In this document: one piece after another, positions 20,690 to 30,909 of the stretch | Layout of the letters: each line of letters starts with the position of its first letter | Numbering within the stretch: position 1 is the first letter of the stretch | DNA from: Leptasterias polaris | Taxonomy: Eukaryota; Echinodermata; Asteroidea; Forcipulatida; Asteriidae | DNA: 64,000 nt | Reading direction: 5' to 3' | Assembly (NCBI GenBank): GCA_037783415.1 | Contig: JAZGTN010000062.1 | Coordinates: 1,465,501-1,529,500, forward strand | The notes under the pieces: model-generated | The model's input: only the letters and a program-made list of their open reading frames with translations | Told to the model about the DNA's origin: nothing | Database searches by the model: none | Program-made: the position numbers and the translations under genes

Positions 20690-22729
20690 CTGTAAAAAAC
20701 TCATCAACAATAAAATTTCAGTATATCAGCTTTAAAGACACGTTTAAAAGTAAACAAGCTTTTGGAGGCTTTAAGTTTTTCATTAAGCATGTTCCAAAGC
20801 ATAGGTCCCTCATGTTTAATATAGGTTTTCCCGGCCAATTTCAGCAAAAATTCATTCAATTTCATTAACATGCATTCAAATTCACGCATTTTCCCCTAAT
20901 CCTCTCAAACTAGGGTTTCTTTTTAGCTCTAAATGCATTCAATTTCGTTTTTATGCACACATGATTTCGTTTTTCTCGTTCAGATTCGCTTCGGTCATTC
21001 TATTTCGTTTATAGGCATTCAAGACTACACTTTGACCATTCTTAAGTTAAATTTCTACTACGTATTCACAATTGATGCATTCAAATTAAGACTCATTGAA
21101 GCGAACATGGTTTTGTTGCTAGTTTGCGTTTTCTTTTTCGTTTATGGGCAACGAATTTCAACTTCTTTGCATTCAAATTAAACATGAGTTATGGCTTTAC
21201 GAGTAAGCTGGAAATTATAGCCCCTTTCTGGCACATAAGATGTCCTTTGTAAGAGGTGTTTCCATGTATTTTACTTGTTTTATTGTATCGTTTGTTTTTT
21301 GTTATTGAAACAGTCCGCTGTTCCTTTTGCTTTGTTATACACTTCGAAGTTAAAACCTGCACCCAATAACTTTAAAATGAAAACTAACTCTTTTGCGAAA
21401 GTCTTGAGATTTTTTGCCCTGGTATTTATGTTCTTGTCTTTGTTTTCTGCTAATGCCCGGACCATGTCAAATTTGAAGTTAACAAATGTTTTAAAGGAAA
21501 CAAAAGCTTAAAATGATAAGGGGTCGTTATAAAATCTAAAGATAAATTAATCTTTTTGTTTTCTTGTGGATTTTGTTCACAAGTCTCTTTCTTCGTGTGT
21601 TTGATATACATTTCTTCTATTCGTTTATTTTTATCTGAAGTTGGTTTCTTTAACCTTCAATGATCTGACGTGCCAGACATCTCGGCATGTAAGTTTGGTT
21701 ATGATTATGCCAAGAGTCACCATGCTAGTTGTAGGTGGGCCTAGTCATGCCTGGTTATTCTCGAATGCTTCAATCAGTGTCTCCCTGTTAACATTATTCA
21801 CTACTCTGTACCGACCACGGGCAGCCACCTTTTCATTCAAAATCGCTTAGGCCTATATTTGGAGATAACGCGAAACTAGTGTAGAAATGAGTTTTCCCTA
21901 AAAACATTTGCCTTTATTACAGGCAGCTACGAATCAGAAGGCATATAGCATAGAATTTGAATTTGAATGCAAACATTTTGAAAAAGATTGCCCATTAATG
22001 AAATTGAATGGTTGACCAGCTCTTGCCGCTGGCTTTTACGAAATTGAATGAGTCTTGCGGTCTGATGAAATTGAATGATCTTATTTGACCAGTGAATGCT
22101 AAACTGGTGAAATTGAATGACTCCTTTAAACTGTTGAATGCTGTTTCAACGGAGCATTCGTTTTCAAACGAAATTGAATGAGCCAGGAGTTAAAATGAAT
22201 GGATTTTTGTTGAAATTGGCCGGGAAAACCTATAGTTTTAAGAGCGAGGGAAGTACGAGTGTAAGAAATGTGATAATTAGAAGCTTGGCGGGTGAAATGG
22301 GAATGTACATCTGAGTTTAAAGAAAAAATTGATTGAATAGCAGAAGGTAAATTTTTACAAGTGAGTTGATACATGAGGGACCCAAGCTGAAGACAATAAA
22401 TATCATTCACTTTAAAATTGCATATTTATGGAAAAGGGGATCTGTATGTGCGTTAAATTCAGCAAAATTAATGATACGAAGAGCTCGCTTCTGTAAGAGA
22501 AGAAGTCTATTAGGATTGGTAGTAGAACTTGATCCCCATGCAAGTATCCCGTAGTTAAGATAAGAACCGATCAATGTATTTTATAAAGAGATTGTAAAAC
22601 CAGTTCAGGCATAAAATGCTTGATCCTAATGATCACACCAATATTTCTAGCAATAATTTTACACTGTAATCAACATGACTATTCCATGATAGTCTACGGT
22701 CAACAAAAAGTCCTAGAAACTTGCAACAA
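20690..22729 (-). pseudogene. LINE ORF2 C-terminal region, interrupted by a DNA element
   Basis: Continuation of the Jockey-type ORF after its frameshift. Residues typical of the post-RT region are readable between 22600 and 22236 (SYLNYGILAWGS, LLLLQKRALRIINF, HFTRQASNYHIS). The frame is then broken by the TIR element at 20822-22232 and resumes at 20819 (KHEGPMLWN, a common end motif in this family). Removing the insertion plus one TA puts the two parts back in one frame, so the element entered while the frame was still intact at this point. Confidence 0.8.
20822..22232. mobile_element. Non-autonomous DNA transposon with TIRs, TA target
   Basis: The ends are inverted copies: TAGGTTTTCCCGGCCAATTT on the left, its complement on the right, with similarity continuing about 40 bp. 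Flanking TA (20820-20821 and 22233-22234) is the likely target duplication, because taking it as TA restores the interrupted LINE frame. Next to both ends are multiple CATTCAATTTCG-type words, pointing inwards on the left (20849-21180) and as the complement CGAAATTGAATG on the right (21998-22190). These resemble subterminal transposase-binding repeats. No transposase is recognisable in the 1.4 kb; small frames at 20933-21181 and 21275-21511 have no domain I know. The superfamily is not assigned; the TA target allows Tc1/mariner and others. Confidence 0.8.
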
Positions 22730-24547
22730 TCAGTTTCCAGTGATTTCAATGTCATTAATCTTTATAGGACTTGGAAGGTCTCTGACTGAATTACTGAACA
22801 ACATGCAGTTAGTTTTAGTGATATTTAGGGATAGTTTATTGACCGTAAACCAGGTGGCAACTAGTTTGAGCTCATTGTTAACAGTGTTTACAAGATAGTC
22901 AAGGTTACTATGGGAAAAGAATAAATTAGAGTCATCCGCAAATAATATAAATGAAAGCACACTAGAAGAATTTGTGAAATCATTAATGTATATGGTGAAT
23001 AACAAAGGCCCGAGGATTGATCCTTGAGGTACTCCATACGTAAGGACATCAGACTCAGATTTAATGCCATTGACGGAAACATATTGTGGCCTGTCTGAAA
23101 GATAACTCTTAAACCATTCATGGGGAATTCCACGGATACCATAGTTGGGAAGTTTATGCAATAGTATTTGATGGTCTATTGTATCAAAAGCCTTTGAAAG
23201 ATCAAGGAACACCCCCAAAGTATGATTGGAGTCATCGATAGCATTAGTAACTTTATCAATAAAATCAAGGAGTGCATGAATGGTTGAATGTTTGCTACGG
23301 AAACCAAACTGTTGATTTGTTAAAATTTCAAACTTATTCAGAAAATTAATGGTACTGGCATAGACACATTTTTCAAAGATCTTTGAAAAACATGAAAGAA
23401 TAGAGATGGGCCTATAATTGGATATATTGTTACGATCACCCTTTTTGAAAACTGGTGGGACTTTAGCAATTTTTATTTCTGATGGAACAATGCCAGTCGT
23501 AAAAGAAGTATTGACAATATGAACAAGTGGTTTACTTATGGCAAAAATTGACTTATTGATAATGGAAATATTGATCAGGTCATGACCAGAACTTTTTTTA
23601 TTTTGTAAATTTTTTACAATGTCCAAAATTTCATGTTCAAATACTGGAGTAAAAAAGAAGGAATTAAAATTAGGGTTGGGCATATAATCAGCAAAACTAA
23701 GGGGTGAATGAGTAGGTTTGATGTTTTTAGCAAGGTTGGGACCAATATTGATAAAGTATTGATTAAAATGATTGGCGATTTGATTTGGGTTGTCAATTAA
23801 ATTCCCATTAACAATGATGCTGTTAATACCATGAGAATGGGTATTTTTATTCAAAACAGAATTTATAACCTTCCAGGTATTACGGATGTTATTTCTTTCT
23901 TTTTCAAACTGAAGGGAATAGTACTTTTTTTTACAAAGACGTAGAAGGCTAGTCAAGGTGTTTTTATACTTGATATACTTGCATTTATGTGAGGTTGTAG
24001 GGTTGGACAAGTACTGACGATACAATTTATTCTTTTTCTTAATAGATTTGAGGAGGAAATGTGTAATCCAAGGGGTAGTTGAAATATGATTAGATTTGGT
24101 ATTGTTGTTTTGTCTAACTAAAGGTGTATTTTGATCGTACAGAAAAATAGAATTATCCAGAAAAGTATTATAAGCAGCTGTATCAGGATTATTACAACTA
24201 AGGACATTGGTCCAGTCAAAAGAGTGTAAGTCGTCAATAAACTGTTCAAGGTTCACATTAGACACATTTCGAGAAAAAGGTAAATTGTGATTATGAGAAG
24301 AACTTGAGTTTGGAGACTGAACGAACATAAAAATTGGCAGATGATCTGAGATATCAGAGATTAAAATACCAGATTTTGAGGAAGGAAGAATATTTGATAA
24401 AAAATTATCGATAAGTGTAGCAGAAGTATCAGTAATACGTGTGGGCATATGGATTTGGGGGAGGAAAGAGTGAGATGTAAATAAGTCGATAAAGGACTGG
24501 GAGCTAGGATTGGTTGGAATTAGTAAATTTATGTTGAAATCACCTGA
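22730..24547 (-). pseudogene. LINE endonuclease (partial) and reverse transcriptase ORF
   Basis: Longest open frame in the window; the 572-residue part from the first Met starts at 24448, and the frame is open to the truncation point. Upstream of that Met the endonuclease motif GDFNINL is readable, and SDHLP (residues 34-38) is the endonuclease C-terminal motif. The reverse transcriptase follows: YRPIS (345-349), FGFR.KHST (381-389), DLSKAFD (416-422), GVPQGS (472-477), and the catalytic FADD (503-506), so the active-site aspartates are kept. It normally nicks target DNA and copies its own RNA there. The frame ends at a premature stop near 22730, after which homologous coding continues in another frame (ETDCCKFLG), so the protein is frameshifted and lacks its C-terminus and most of its endonuclease. 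Confidence 0.9.
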
Positions 24548-24548
24548 T

Positions 24549-25070
24549 CACACTTGATCCTAGCCAATTCCTTAAAGGTAATTAGTCTGTTATTTTTAAC
24601 AACATGTTGAAATTTGATGATGTTATTCTTTGTTAAAACAGGACTCGCTAAATCGTTATCCTTATTAATCGCAACCACTGAATTATGCCAGAGAGGGATA
24701 TTCATTACTTCCAAAACTGAGGTGAATTCTGGTCAGAAAACACCCCCTGATTTTTCGTAGGCTGCAAAAAGGTCCATATAAAAGGGAGTGGTCTGGTGAC
24801 TTTTTCTTGGTTTTACCAAACACATACCAACCAAGATTATGGCTTTCGCCGGGTTTCTCGATCCAATAGTTAAAGAAGGATTTCCATTTACCATTACTTT
24901 TGATATAATACTCAACCACATCAGTTTTAGACTGCGTAACCTGACCCTGACGTCCAAAAGACCTGTCCCTCCCATGTATCGAGGTCCGGTGATAGTGGCA
25001 CGCTTGATTTTGTCCGGTTTACCAGACCAGTAAAAACTAAAAATAATGTTTTCTATTTTCTTTACACACT
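24549..25070 (-). pseudogene. Tx1/L1-like LINE ORF2, post-RT fragment
   Basis: Reads FYWSGKPDKIKR near 25045, then GGTGLLDVRVRLRSLKLMWL (24975-24916), the usual 'thumb/connection' region of L1/Tx1 LINEs. After a frame change comes the segment at 24714-24549 (IPLWHNSVVA, ITFKELARIKC), which ends where the second LINE is inserted. Joining across that insertion at the TCACACTT duplication keeps the frame open into the 20104 side for about 30 codons. Confidence 0.8.
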
Positions 25071-25645
25071 CTCTTTAGAAATATCGGCATGCTGGATAAT
25101 TTTAACACATTCAGTTCCACCATGGTTCCACCTGGACACTGAATACCATGCAACCCATTATTGATTCTAATTAGAGTTCCTAAACCTTCTGCACAGACTG
25201 CATATAACAATGGAGACAGGGGACACCCTTGTCTGATACCTCTACTTATTTTGAAAGGTCTGCCAATGAAGTTATTTACAATGACGCAACTCTCAGGATT
25301 ACTATATAAAAGCTTGATCCATTGAATGAATTTGGGGGGAATCCCCATTTTCTCAAGCATGGTAAACATATAATTCCAATTAATTCTATCGAAAACCTTC
25401 TCCTGATCGATGCTTAAAATAGCTGCTTCCTTATTGTTCCAATTATAATCTATGCTATCACGCAAAAGTGTGAGGTTGTCGTGATTTTTTCTCCCCGGTA
25501 CACCACATGTCTGTTATCTGTCACCTATTATGAAAGGCATGGCCCTTTTTAACCTATTTGTGAGAACTTTGGCCAACAGTTTGTAATCTACATTTAAAAG
25601 GCTAATCGGTCTCCAGTTCTTGAGATCAAATTTACCTAATTATTA
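25037..25645 (-). pseudogene. Tx1/L1-like LINE reverse transcriptase fragment
   Basis: Motifs in order are [19 protein letters not shown] near 25610-25560, a premature stop in the GDR-QTCGVPGR region, ILSIDQEKVFDRINW, and RGIRQGCPLSPLLYAV. The catalytic YADD block and the following ~150-200 residues usual in this family are missing: about 60 residues after SPLLY the reading passes directly to the FYWSGKPDKIKR region. This implies an internal deletion near 25080. 5' truncation lies near 25645, just upstream of GKFDLKN. Confidence 0.85.
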
Positions 25646-27499
25646 TCCACATGGTTGGTGGGCTTGCACAAAATTACTTTATTGATTATAAAGCGATGAA
25701 AAATTACTTTATTGATTATGAAGCGATGACAAAAAGCAAAACCATAAAGCAATAAATCAAGTGAATTCTAAACCAAGACCAACAGTAACACTACTGAACT
25801 AACAGGATTTATAAAAACCACTAAAAACAACAAAACACATGTGCCAAGGAAGGTTACAAATTAAAATCAAAATGGCTCTAAAATCGAGTCCATAGCAGTA
25901 ATGACTTGAAACAGGCAAAACTTAAAAACATGAAGAACCACCAGTACATAAAATCAAAGAAGTGATGGTGGGAGAACACACAGGCTGCTATCTGTAAACT
26001 ATAATACATTTAATGTGTGACTTAATTACCACTACTTGAGGATTAAGGATTAAACAAGAGGGTTGTTTATTACAGACGATTCCTTGAAATGAACTTGGGT
26101 GCTACAAGAGATTAAGTTGGAATAAACAGTGGAAGGGAACATACTTGTCTCTCCGTGGTCCTTTCTCTATGCTCCTACTGAACACGGTTTTTCTGGACCT
26201 GTTACATAATAAGCCATCAAAAGGGAGAAACTTCCTCTAGCAGTAAACACAAGAAGTAAAATTACATCAACAAACTCTCACACCAAATTTAAACCAAACA
26301 GATAATTATTGTTACATCCTTCCCTTTTTAAACTTTGAGTGGGAAGAGGTAAACTTCTCTAACAATGAGAAATGTTTCGGAAGAAAAAGGTGATAAAATT
26401 AACTAGTGTTCATTAATAAAGTAAATTTTCATGGCGAATATTCAAATAGAATTACTGGCTGGAAATAGTAAGTTTGTTACTTTCGGTCATTTCCCATTGT
26501 TTTGTTTTTTTGTTTTTTTAAACAGAAGTTATGTGTGCATGCCTTTTTCACAGTAAATAATAATATATGCCATAATATGACAGAAGAGTTAATTTACCAG
26601 AGTACATGTAGTAGTGATTAAAGTGGTAATTGGCCCGTTTATCTTAAAATATGTAATATCAATAATATTTGTAATGACAACGGATTAATATATCGCCTTT
26701 CGCAAGCCTGAAAGTTCATAAGTAGCAACAATTATGCAAAAAGGAGGCAAAGACAAAAATTCTTTGTTTAACACCAAATCATTAAAAAAAATACATGGTC
26801 ATGAGTCCTTGGTGTTTCTAACATTAAAACAAAATACATGGTCATGAGTCCTTGGTGTTTCTAACTTTTTTTTTTTTTTTTTTTTTAAGTGCAAAGCACT
26901 TTTTTTTTTTTTTTCATACAAATATGCACTCACAACAAACCACGAACACACAAAACAAAAATAGAGGACAAAACATAGAAACCTTATCAAGAAACAATTA
27001 ATAATGGTGTTTCTAACTTGATGATAAATTTGTAAATGTTCATTTCAATACTGATTGGGCAATAAATTACGGAGTGACACAATGGTCGAGTATGATTTAT
27101 CTGTCACTAGTCATGTCAATATTTAGCAGGTTTATTAACTGATACCTTTCATTTGGCCTGAACGGCTTTTCCAAATTGACGGTTTCATCTTTGAATTGTT
27201 AACATGTGTGAGATTTTTAGAAGTGACAGAGTTATGGATCACACAATAGAGAGTAACGTTACACGAAGTGACACATTACAGGGAACAAATCACTTTGAGA
27301 AAACTTGAAAACGGTGTATAACATTAATAATGTGCCATACATTTCCATCGGTAACTTGCTCTGATAGCTCCCTCGGAAGCTCGGAACATGGGGGTTATTT
27401 TCGATTCATCAATGACACTTCAACCACACAACAACAACATCATACGTCTGTCATCATTTCACAAGTACATGGACAAGAGTGCCACTGAAAAAGTCATTA
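25646..27499. other. No recognisable gene; short direct duplications and T tracts
   Basis: AAATTACTTTATTGATTATR is duplicated at about 25669 and 25701. A ~41-bp unit ending GGTCATGAGTCCTTGGTGTT is duplicated at about 26790-26866. It is followed by two T tracts (about 19 and 18 T) flanking AAGTGCAAAGCACTT (26866-26915). The rest shows no repeat partner in the window and no gene. Confidence 0.5.
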
Positions 27500-28003
27500 G
27501 TTTTTTAACTGTACCATGATGCACAGTCTCTTGCAGCGCCACCAGGAGGCACAAAAGGACGAGCTACGCGACGGGCGACGCGACGGACGACGCGACGGGC
27601 GACGCGACGGACGACGCGACGGGCGACGCGACGGGCGACGCGACGGCACGACGCGACGGACGACGGGCGACGGCACGACACGACGGCACGACGCGACGGA
27701 CGACGGACGACGCGACGGACGACGCGACGGACGACGCGACGGGCGACGCGACGGACGACGCGACGGGCGACGCGACGGGCGACGTGACGGCACGACGCGA
27801 CGGACGACGGCACGACGCGACGGACGACGGATGTCCAAGTCACCATGGAAATCAATTGAAAAACAGGCGACGCGACGGGCGACGGCACGACGCGACGGGC
27901 GACGGCACGACGCGACGGGCGACGCGACGGACGACGGAACAGGCGACGCGACGGCACGACGCGACGCACATCTGTCGCCTTTAGAACACCATACTGGAGT
28001 CAT
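27500..28003 (-). repeat. CpG-dense minisatellite, copy 2 (inverted relative to copy 1)
   Basis: Complement of the array at 18311-18745: GGACGACGCGACGGGCGACG words from 27560 to 27970, interrupted by the complement of the same unique word (GGATGTCCAAGTCACCATGG at about 27829). The same outer flank (AGAACACCATACTGGAG, 27982-27998) and a similar inner flank (TGGTGGCGCT complement, near 27535) follow. Copy number differs from copy 1. Arg-rich or Asp/Arg-rich frames on both strands are by-products. Confidence 0.85.
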
Positions 28004-28956
28004 CTTGTTTTGTTACTGAATTGAAACATTTCGCGTGAACCTTTGCAATTGCACTCTCCACTGATTGTGTCACCCCTTGATAAACCGAACCGTTCTGTTG
28101 CAAAACAACATGTCCTGATCACAACAGAGGCTCCGCCGCCTAACAGTCATTTCCTTTTTGCTTCAGCAATTGACCAAGTCAAGGTCCTTCAATGCGGCAC
28201 TAAATCAAGTCCACTTCTGTCAGGTGGAGTGCCGGTGTTTGCGTTCGACTCTCAATAACAGCTGTCCCATTTTCACACAAGATCGTGTTTTTTGATAAAA
28301 CCATATTAAAGGAAAGTTTGTTATTGAAATGTTTGTGTTCACATTCGCTGGAAGCCTGTTGGTTTTGTTTTCAATGGATAAAGCTGATGATGTATTCTAA
28401 ACTATAAAGAATAGCATTATATTGTTTATTTAGAATTAGGCAGGAAGTGAGAATGCTTACATTTCTATTAGAATTTTGAAGTAATTGTGACATGCCGCAT
28501 TGACTTACGGCTGCCATTTTGTTCTCGCTTGTAAATCCACGCATTGCAACTAATGTCTGAAATGGGAATAGACTAGCCCCTTGATAAGATTTATGTGCTA
28601 CATTGGTGTATGCTGTGCATAGATTTTGGCAGTAAAGTTCACTGTTTGTAGGTAACACCAGACTATATCTACAAAGATAATCTTTGCCTTAGAATAATCC
28701 AAAATTGCTGTCATAGATTTATGCTTAATAATATGCAAGGCCCTCTATAGGCACTGATGATTGGAACAAATTGAAGGTCAGTTGAAACTAGACGCCTTTA
28801 ACACCTAGACATTTAACTAGACATTTAACACCTTCAGAATAAATCATTTTCAGGTAAGTTCAAAGTATACATTAGGAATACAGATGGGGATCATTAGGAA
28901 TAGTCTTCTGATGACTTATAAAGGTTTGACACATAAGTATAGTATCGGGTGGCTGA
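28004..28956. other. No recognisable gene
   Basis: Single-copy in the window. Frames at 28043-28258 (+) and 28371-28658 (-) lack recognisable motifs. A host exon cannot be excluded but nothing supports one. Confidence 0.4.
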
Positions 28957-29065
28957 ACAACCATGAACTTATTGTAATCTGGAAGTGATAGTGTGTCCCT
29001 TTTCGAATCGAATCCACGAAAAGGGACACACTATCACTTCCAGATTACAATAAGTTCATGGTTGT
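28957..29065. repeat. Perfect inverted repeat, 49-bp arms, 11-nt loop
   Basis: 28957-29005 is the exact reverse complement of 29017-29065 (arms start ACAACCATGAACTTATTG and end TCCCTTTTCG). The loop is AATCGAATCCA. An uninterrupted 49-bp stem with no mismatch is unusual among the degenerate repeats here, so it is recent, maintained, or an artefact. It could be a template-switch inversion, a hairpin RNA precursor, or an assembly error. Confidence 0.95.
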
Positions 29066-29560
29066 AGGCTTGAGCGGTTTATTAGGCTTCAGTAATTTTC
29101 AAGCAGGCGGTCCTGGTTTCGAGAATGCCTATACAAACACAATGATATCAAGGCCCAATTACATTTAGGGTGGCAGGGAAATGAAATACTCAAAAAATTA
29201 ATGACCCTGAAAGACTTACTTGGTAAGAAGCACTGCAGCTGTTGATAGAATGAACTATTTTGAGAAAGGATTCCCTTGGAAAATAGATTGGATAATTTTT
29301 CACCCAAAGACATTTGAATCTGATAAACGGTTCATGCGTGAATCGTTTTTCATATTACTGAGGGTTGGCGTCTGTTCGCGAATGCTGCGGCCAGAGATGC
29401 GGTTGGTACCAAATGTACCCTCGCTTAATGTGACAGATGGATTCGACGTGAAAATACCGTCACAGTTCCTTGCTGTTTTTCTTAGCAAGTAGACACTGTA
29501 TTCAGCTGAAACTTTCACATGTGACTTTTATTGACTTTTCTTTATACGTTTGCCTATAAT
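29066..29560 (+). mobile_element. Degenerate copy of the TTAA MITE family T1
   Basis: Contains GACTTACTTGGTAAGAAGCA, GCAGCTGTTGATAGAATGAA, a broken central palindrome, and TGAAACTTTCACATGTGAC, in the order seen at 30910-31292, 44330-44575 and 61235-61608. The termini are not clear. Confidence 0.6.
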
Positions 29561-29930
29561 CCTCATATAAAGGCCAATACGTTGGCAAAAACCAATATAT
29601 ATCACAACCTTTATTAAGCAGAAAACAGTGTTAAAAACGTTAACAACTGATGCAAATAAAATGGTATCGCCCGATTACTATTATGAATGCAGGCTAAATT
29701 GTGATATGCTAATAAAACACACACCCCACAACATTGCTGGTCCCTGACCCCCCTCCCCACCCCCTTAGTTTGTTGGACGTAATTTCCTTTATTTGGAATG
29801 AAACTCATAGTAAACATCTCGAGGCTGGAATATTTAGGGAGACGACGTCCGAATGACGTGCAGTTGTACCTTGAATTCATCACAACGTCCTGGGTTTGCA
29901 ATCAAGCAGTCGTATGCTTATAACCCCTCA
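29561..29930. other. No recognisable feature
   Basis: Short interval between MITE and SINE. No repeat partner seen. Confidence 0.4.
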
Positions 29931-30293
29931 TTAATAATAATAATAATAATATGGATTTATATCGCGCTTTATCACACCCAAGGGCGTCTCAAAGCACTTC
30001 ATAACATTATTACCCCTGGTCACTGGGCCATTTATTTCATTCCTTAAACCATCTCAGCTCCCTGGGGAGTATAAAGCCTGTGCTGCAATATATGCGCTAC
30101 TAAGCTAAATCAATTACAAGAACCATCTCTGCCCTCACAGGTACCCATTTTACCCCTGGGTGGAGAGAAGCAATTATAGTTAAGTGTCTTGCTCAGGGAC
30201 ACAAGTGTCACGACCGGGACTCGAACCCACACTCTGCTGAACAGAAACACAAGAACTTGAGTTCGGTGCTCTTAACCACTCGGCCACGACACT
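29931..30293 (-). mobile_element. tRNA-Leu-derived SINE, copy 2
   Basis: Minus-strand head at 30293-30205: GTGGCCGAGTGGTTAAGAGC (A box), anticodon arm with CTCAAGT, and B box GGTTCGAGTCCCGG. The body has TTGCTTCTCTCCACCC and the GGGCGTCTCAAAGCAC complement. It ends in (ATT)n (plus strand 29931-29951). It is shorter than copy 1 by ~75 bp, with a better preserved A box. A central part (30050-30170) shows little match to copy 1, so the bodies may differ. Confidence 0.85.
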
Positions 30294-30677
30294 CCACATG
30301 TAGTGGAACGTTGCTACGAACCGTTGCGTTGACCGGCTGTGCCGTTTAAATCTCGTCACCTAGTTGTATGGATGAGGCTTGGGACAACTGTCTCAAAATT
30401 TGCTAAATAAATCCAAACTAAGCCTGTACTTTCAGTGAAAGTTCATCCATTAGCATTTTTTTTTATACTTTAAGCTTCAAGCTTCTCCTGAAGGTCCCAA
30501 GTCTTTTTCTTGTCTGTAATAATATTGTTAGCAATGACCGAGATTCAATATCTAGTTGGAATGTTGGAGACAAACATGATTTTGGGGACTATATTGAGGC
30601 TGGTGCTGTAGCAATATTTCTACTATCTAATACATTCATTGATTCAGACCGTCACTGGTATACTGCAGAAGTACAAT
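30294..30677. other. No recognisable feature
   Basis: Nothing seen apart from small AT-rich tracts. Confidence 0.4.
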
Positions 30678-30868
30678 CTTAAAAACTTCCGGGACAGGAT
30701 TGATTCAGATCAGGGTGGCCTGACCCGGAAGATATTTCAAATTTACCCAGAACTGGGTCAAAATGACGTAGAATCTGAGTTAAAATCCCATTTAAAAACT
30801 TCTTTTGGGTCAGTCTGAACGGGGATCCTTCCGAGTCAATTCTGACCTGGGAGTTATTAGAGTGGACT
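30678..30868. mobile_element. GGGTCA-rich MITE (family A), copy 1
   Basis: The left end CTTAAAAACTTCCGGGAC and right end GACCTGGGAGTTATTAGAGT are imperfect inverted copies (consensus CACTCTAAAAACnCCnGG). The body is rich in GACCC/GGGTC words in both orientations. Same family as 39599-39905, 53935-55240 and 62566-62795. The CAC start recalls CACTA- or Chapaev-type ends, but that is only a suggestion. Confidence 0.65.
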
Positions 30869-30909
30869 GCCAAGTATGCAAGTGGTAGGAAACAAATTGT
30901 ACACGTTAA

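Larger units (their letters stand above)
20113..24547 (-). mobile_element. Jockey-superfamily LINE (CR1/Daphne-like), inserted in the Tx1 LINE
   Basis: Minus-strand non-LTR retrotransposon flanked by an 8-bp target duplication, TCACACTT on the plus strand at 20105-20112 and 24548-24555. It is 5'-truncated inside the endonuclease, beginning at GDFNINL. It carries endonuclease remnant, reverse transcriptase, a C-terminal region interrupted by a 1.4-kb DNA element, and a 3' end with AATAAA (plus-strand TTTATT at 20129) followed by a repeated AACCTTG word. A short-repeat 3' end instead of poly(A) is usual for CR1/Jockey-type elements. The exact clade is not determined. Confidence 0.9.
18961..25645 (-). 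mobile_element. Tx1/L1-like LINE, 5'-truncated and split by a second LINE
   Basis: Minus-strand non-LTR retrotransposon. Pieces in order are the reverse transcriptase (25645-25037), the post-RT region (25070-24549), the inserted LINE (20113-24547), the zinc-knuckle C-terminus (20104-19263), and a 3' untranslated end with a polyadenylation-type AATAAA (plus-strand TTTATT at 19019) and an A/AAT-rich tail (18963-18998). The residues NWRPISLLN and RQGCPLSPLLY and the C-terminal CCHC-type finger suggest the L1/Tx1 group. It is dead: truncated, deleted in the RT core, frameshifted and interrupted. Confidence 0.85.

Noticed and set aside
20933..21511. Small frames inside the TIR element as a transposase
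   Set aside because: Too short (about 80 codons), no DDE/D signature, and the surrounding motif repeats explain the sequence better.
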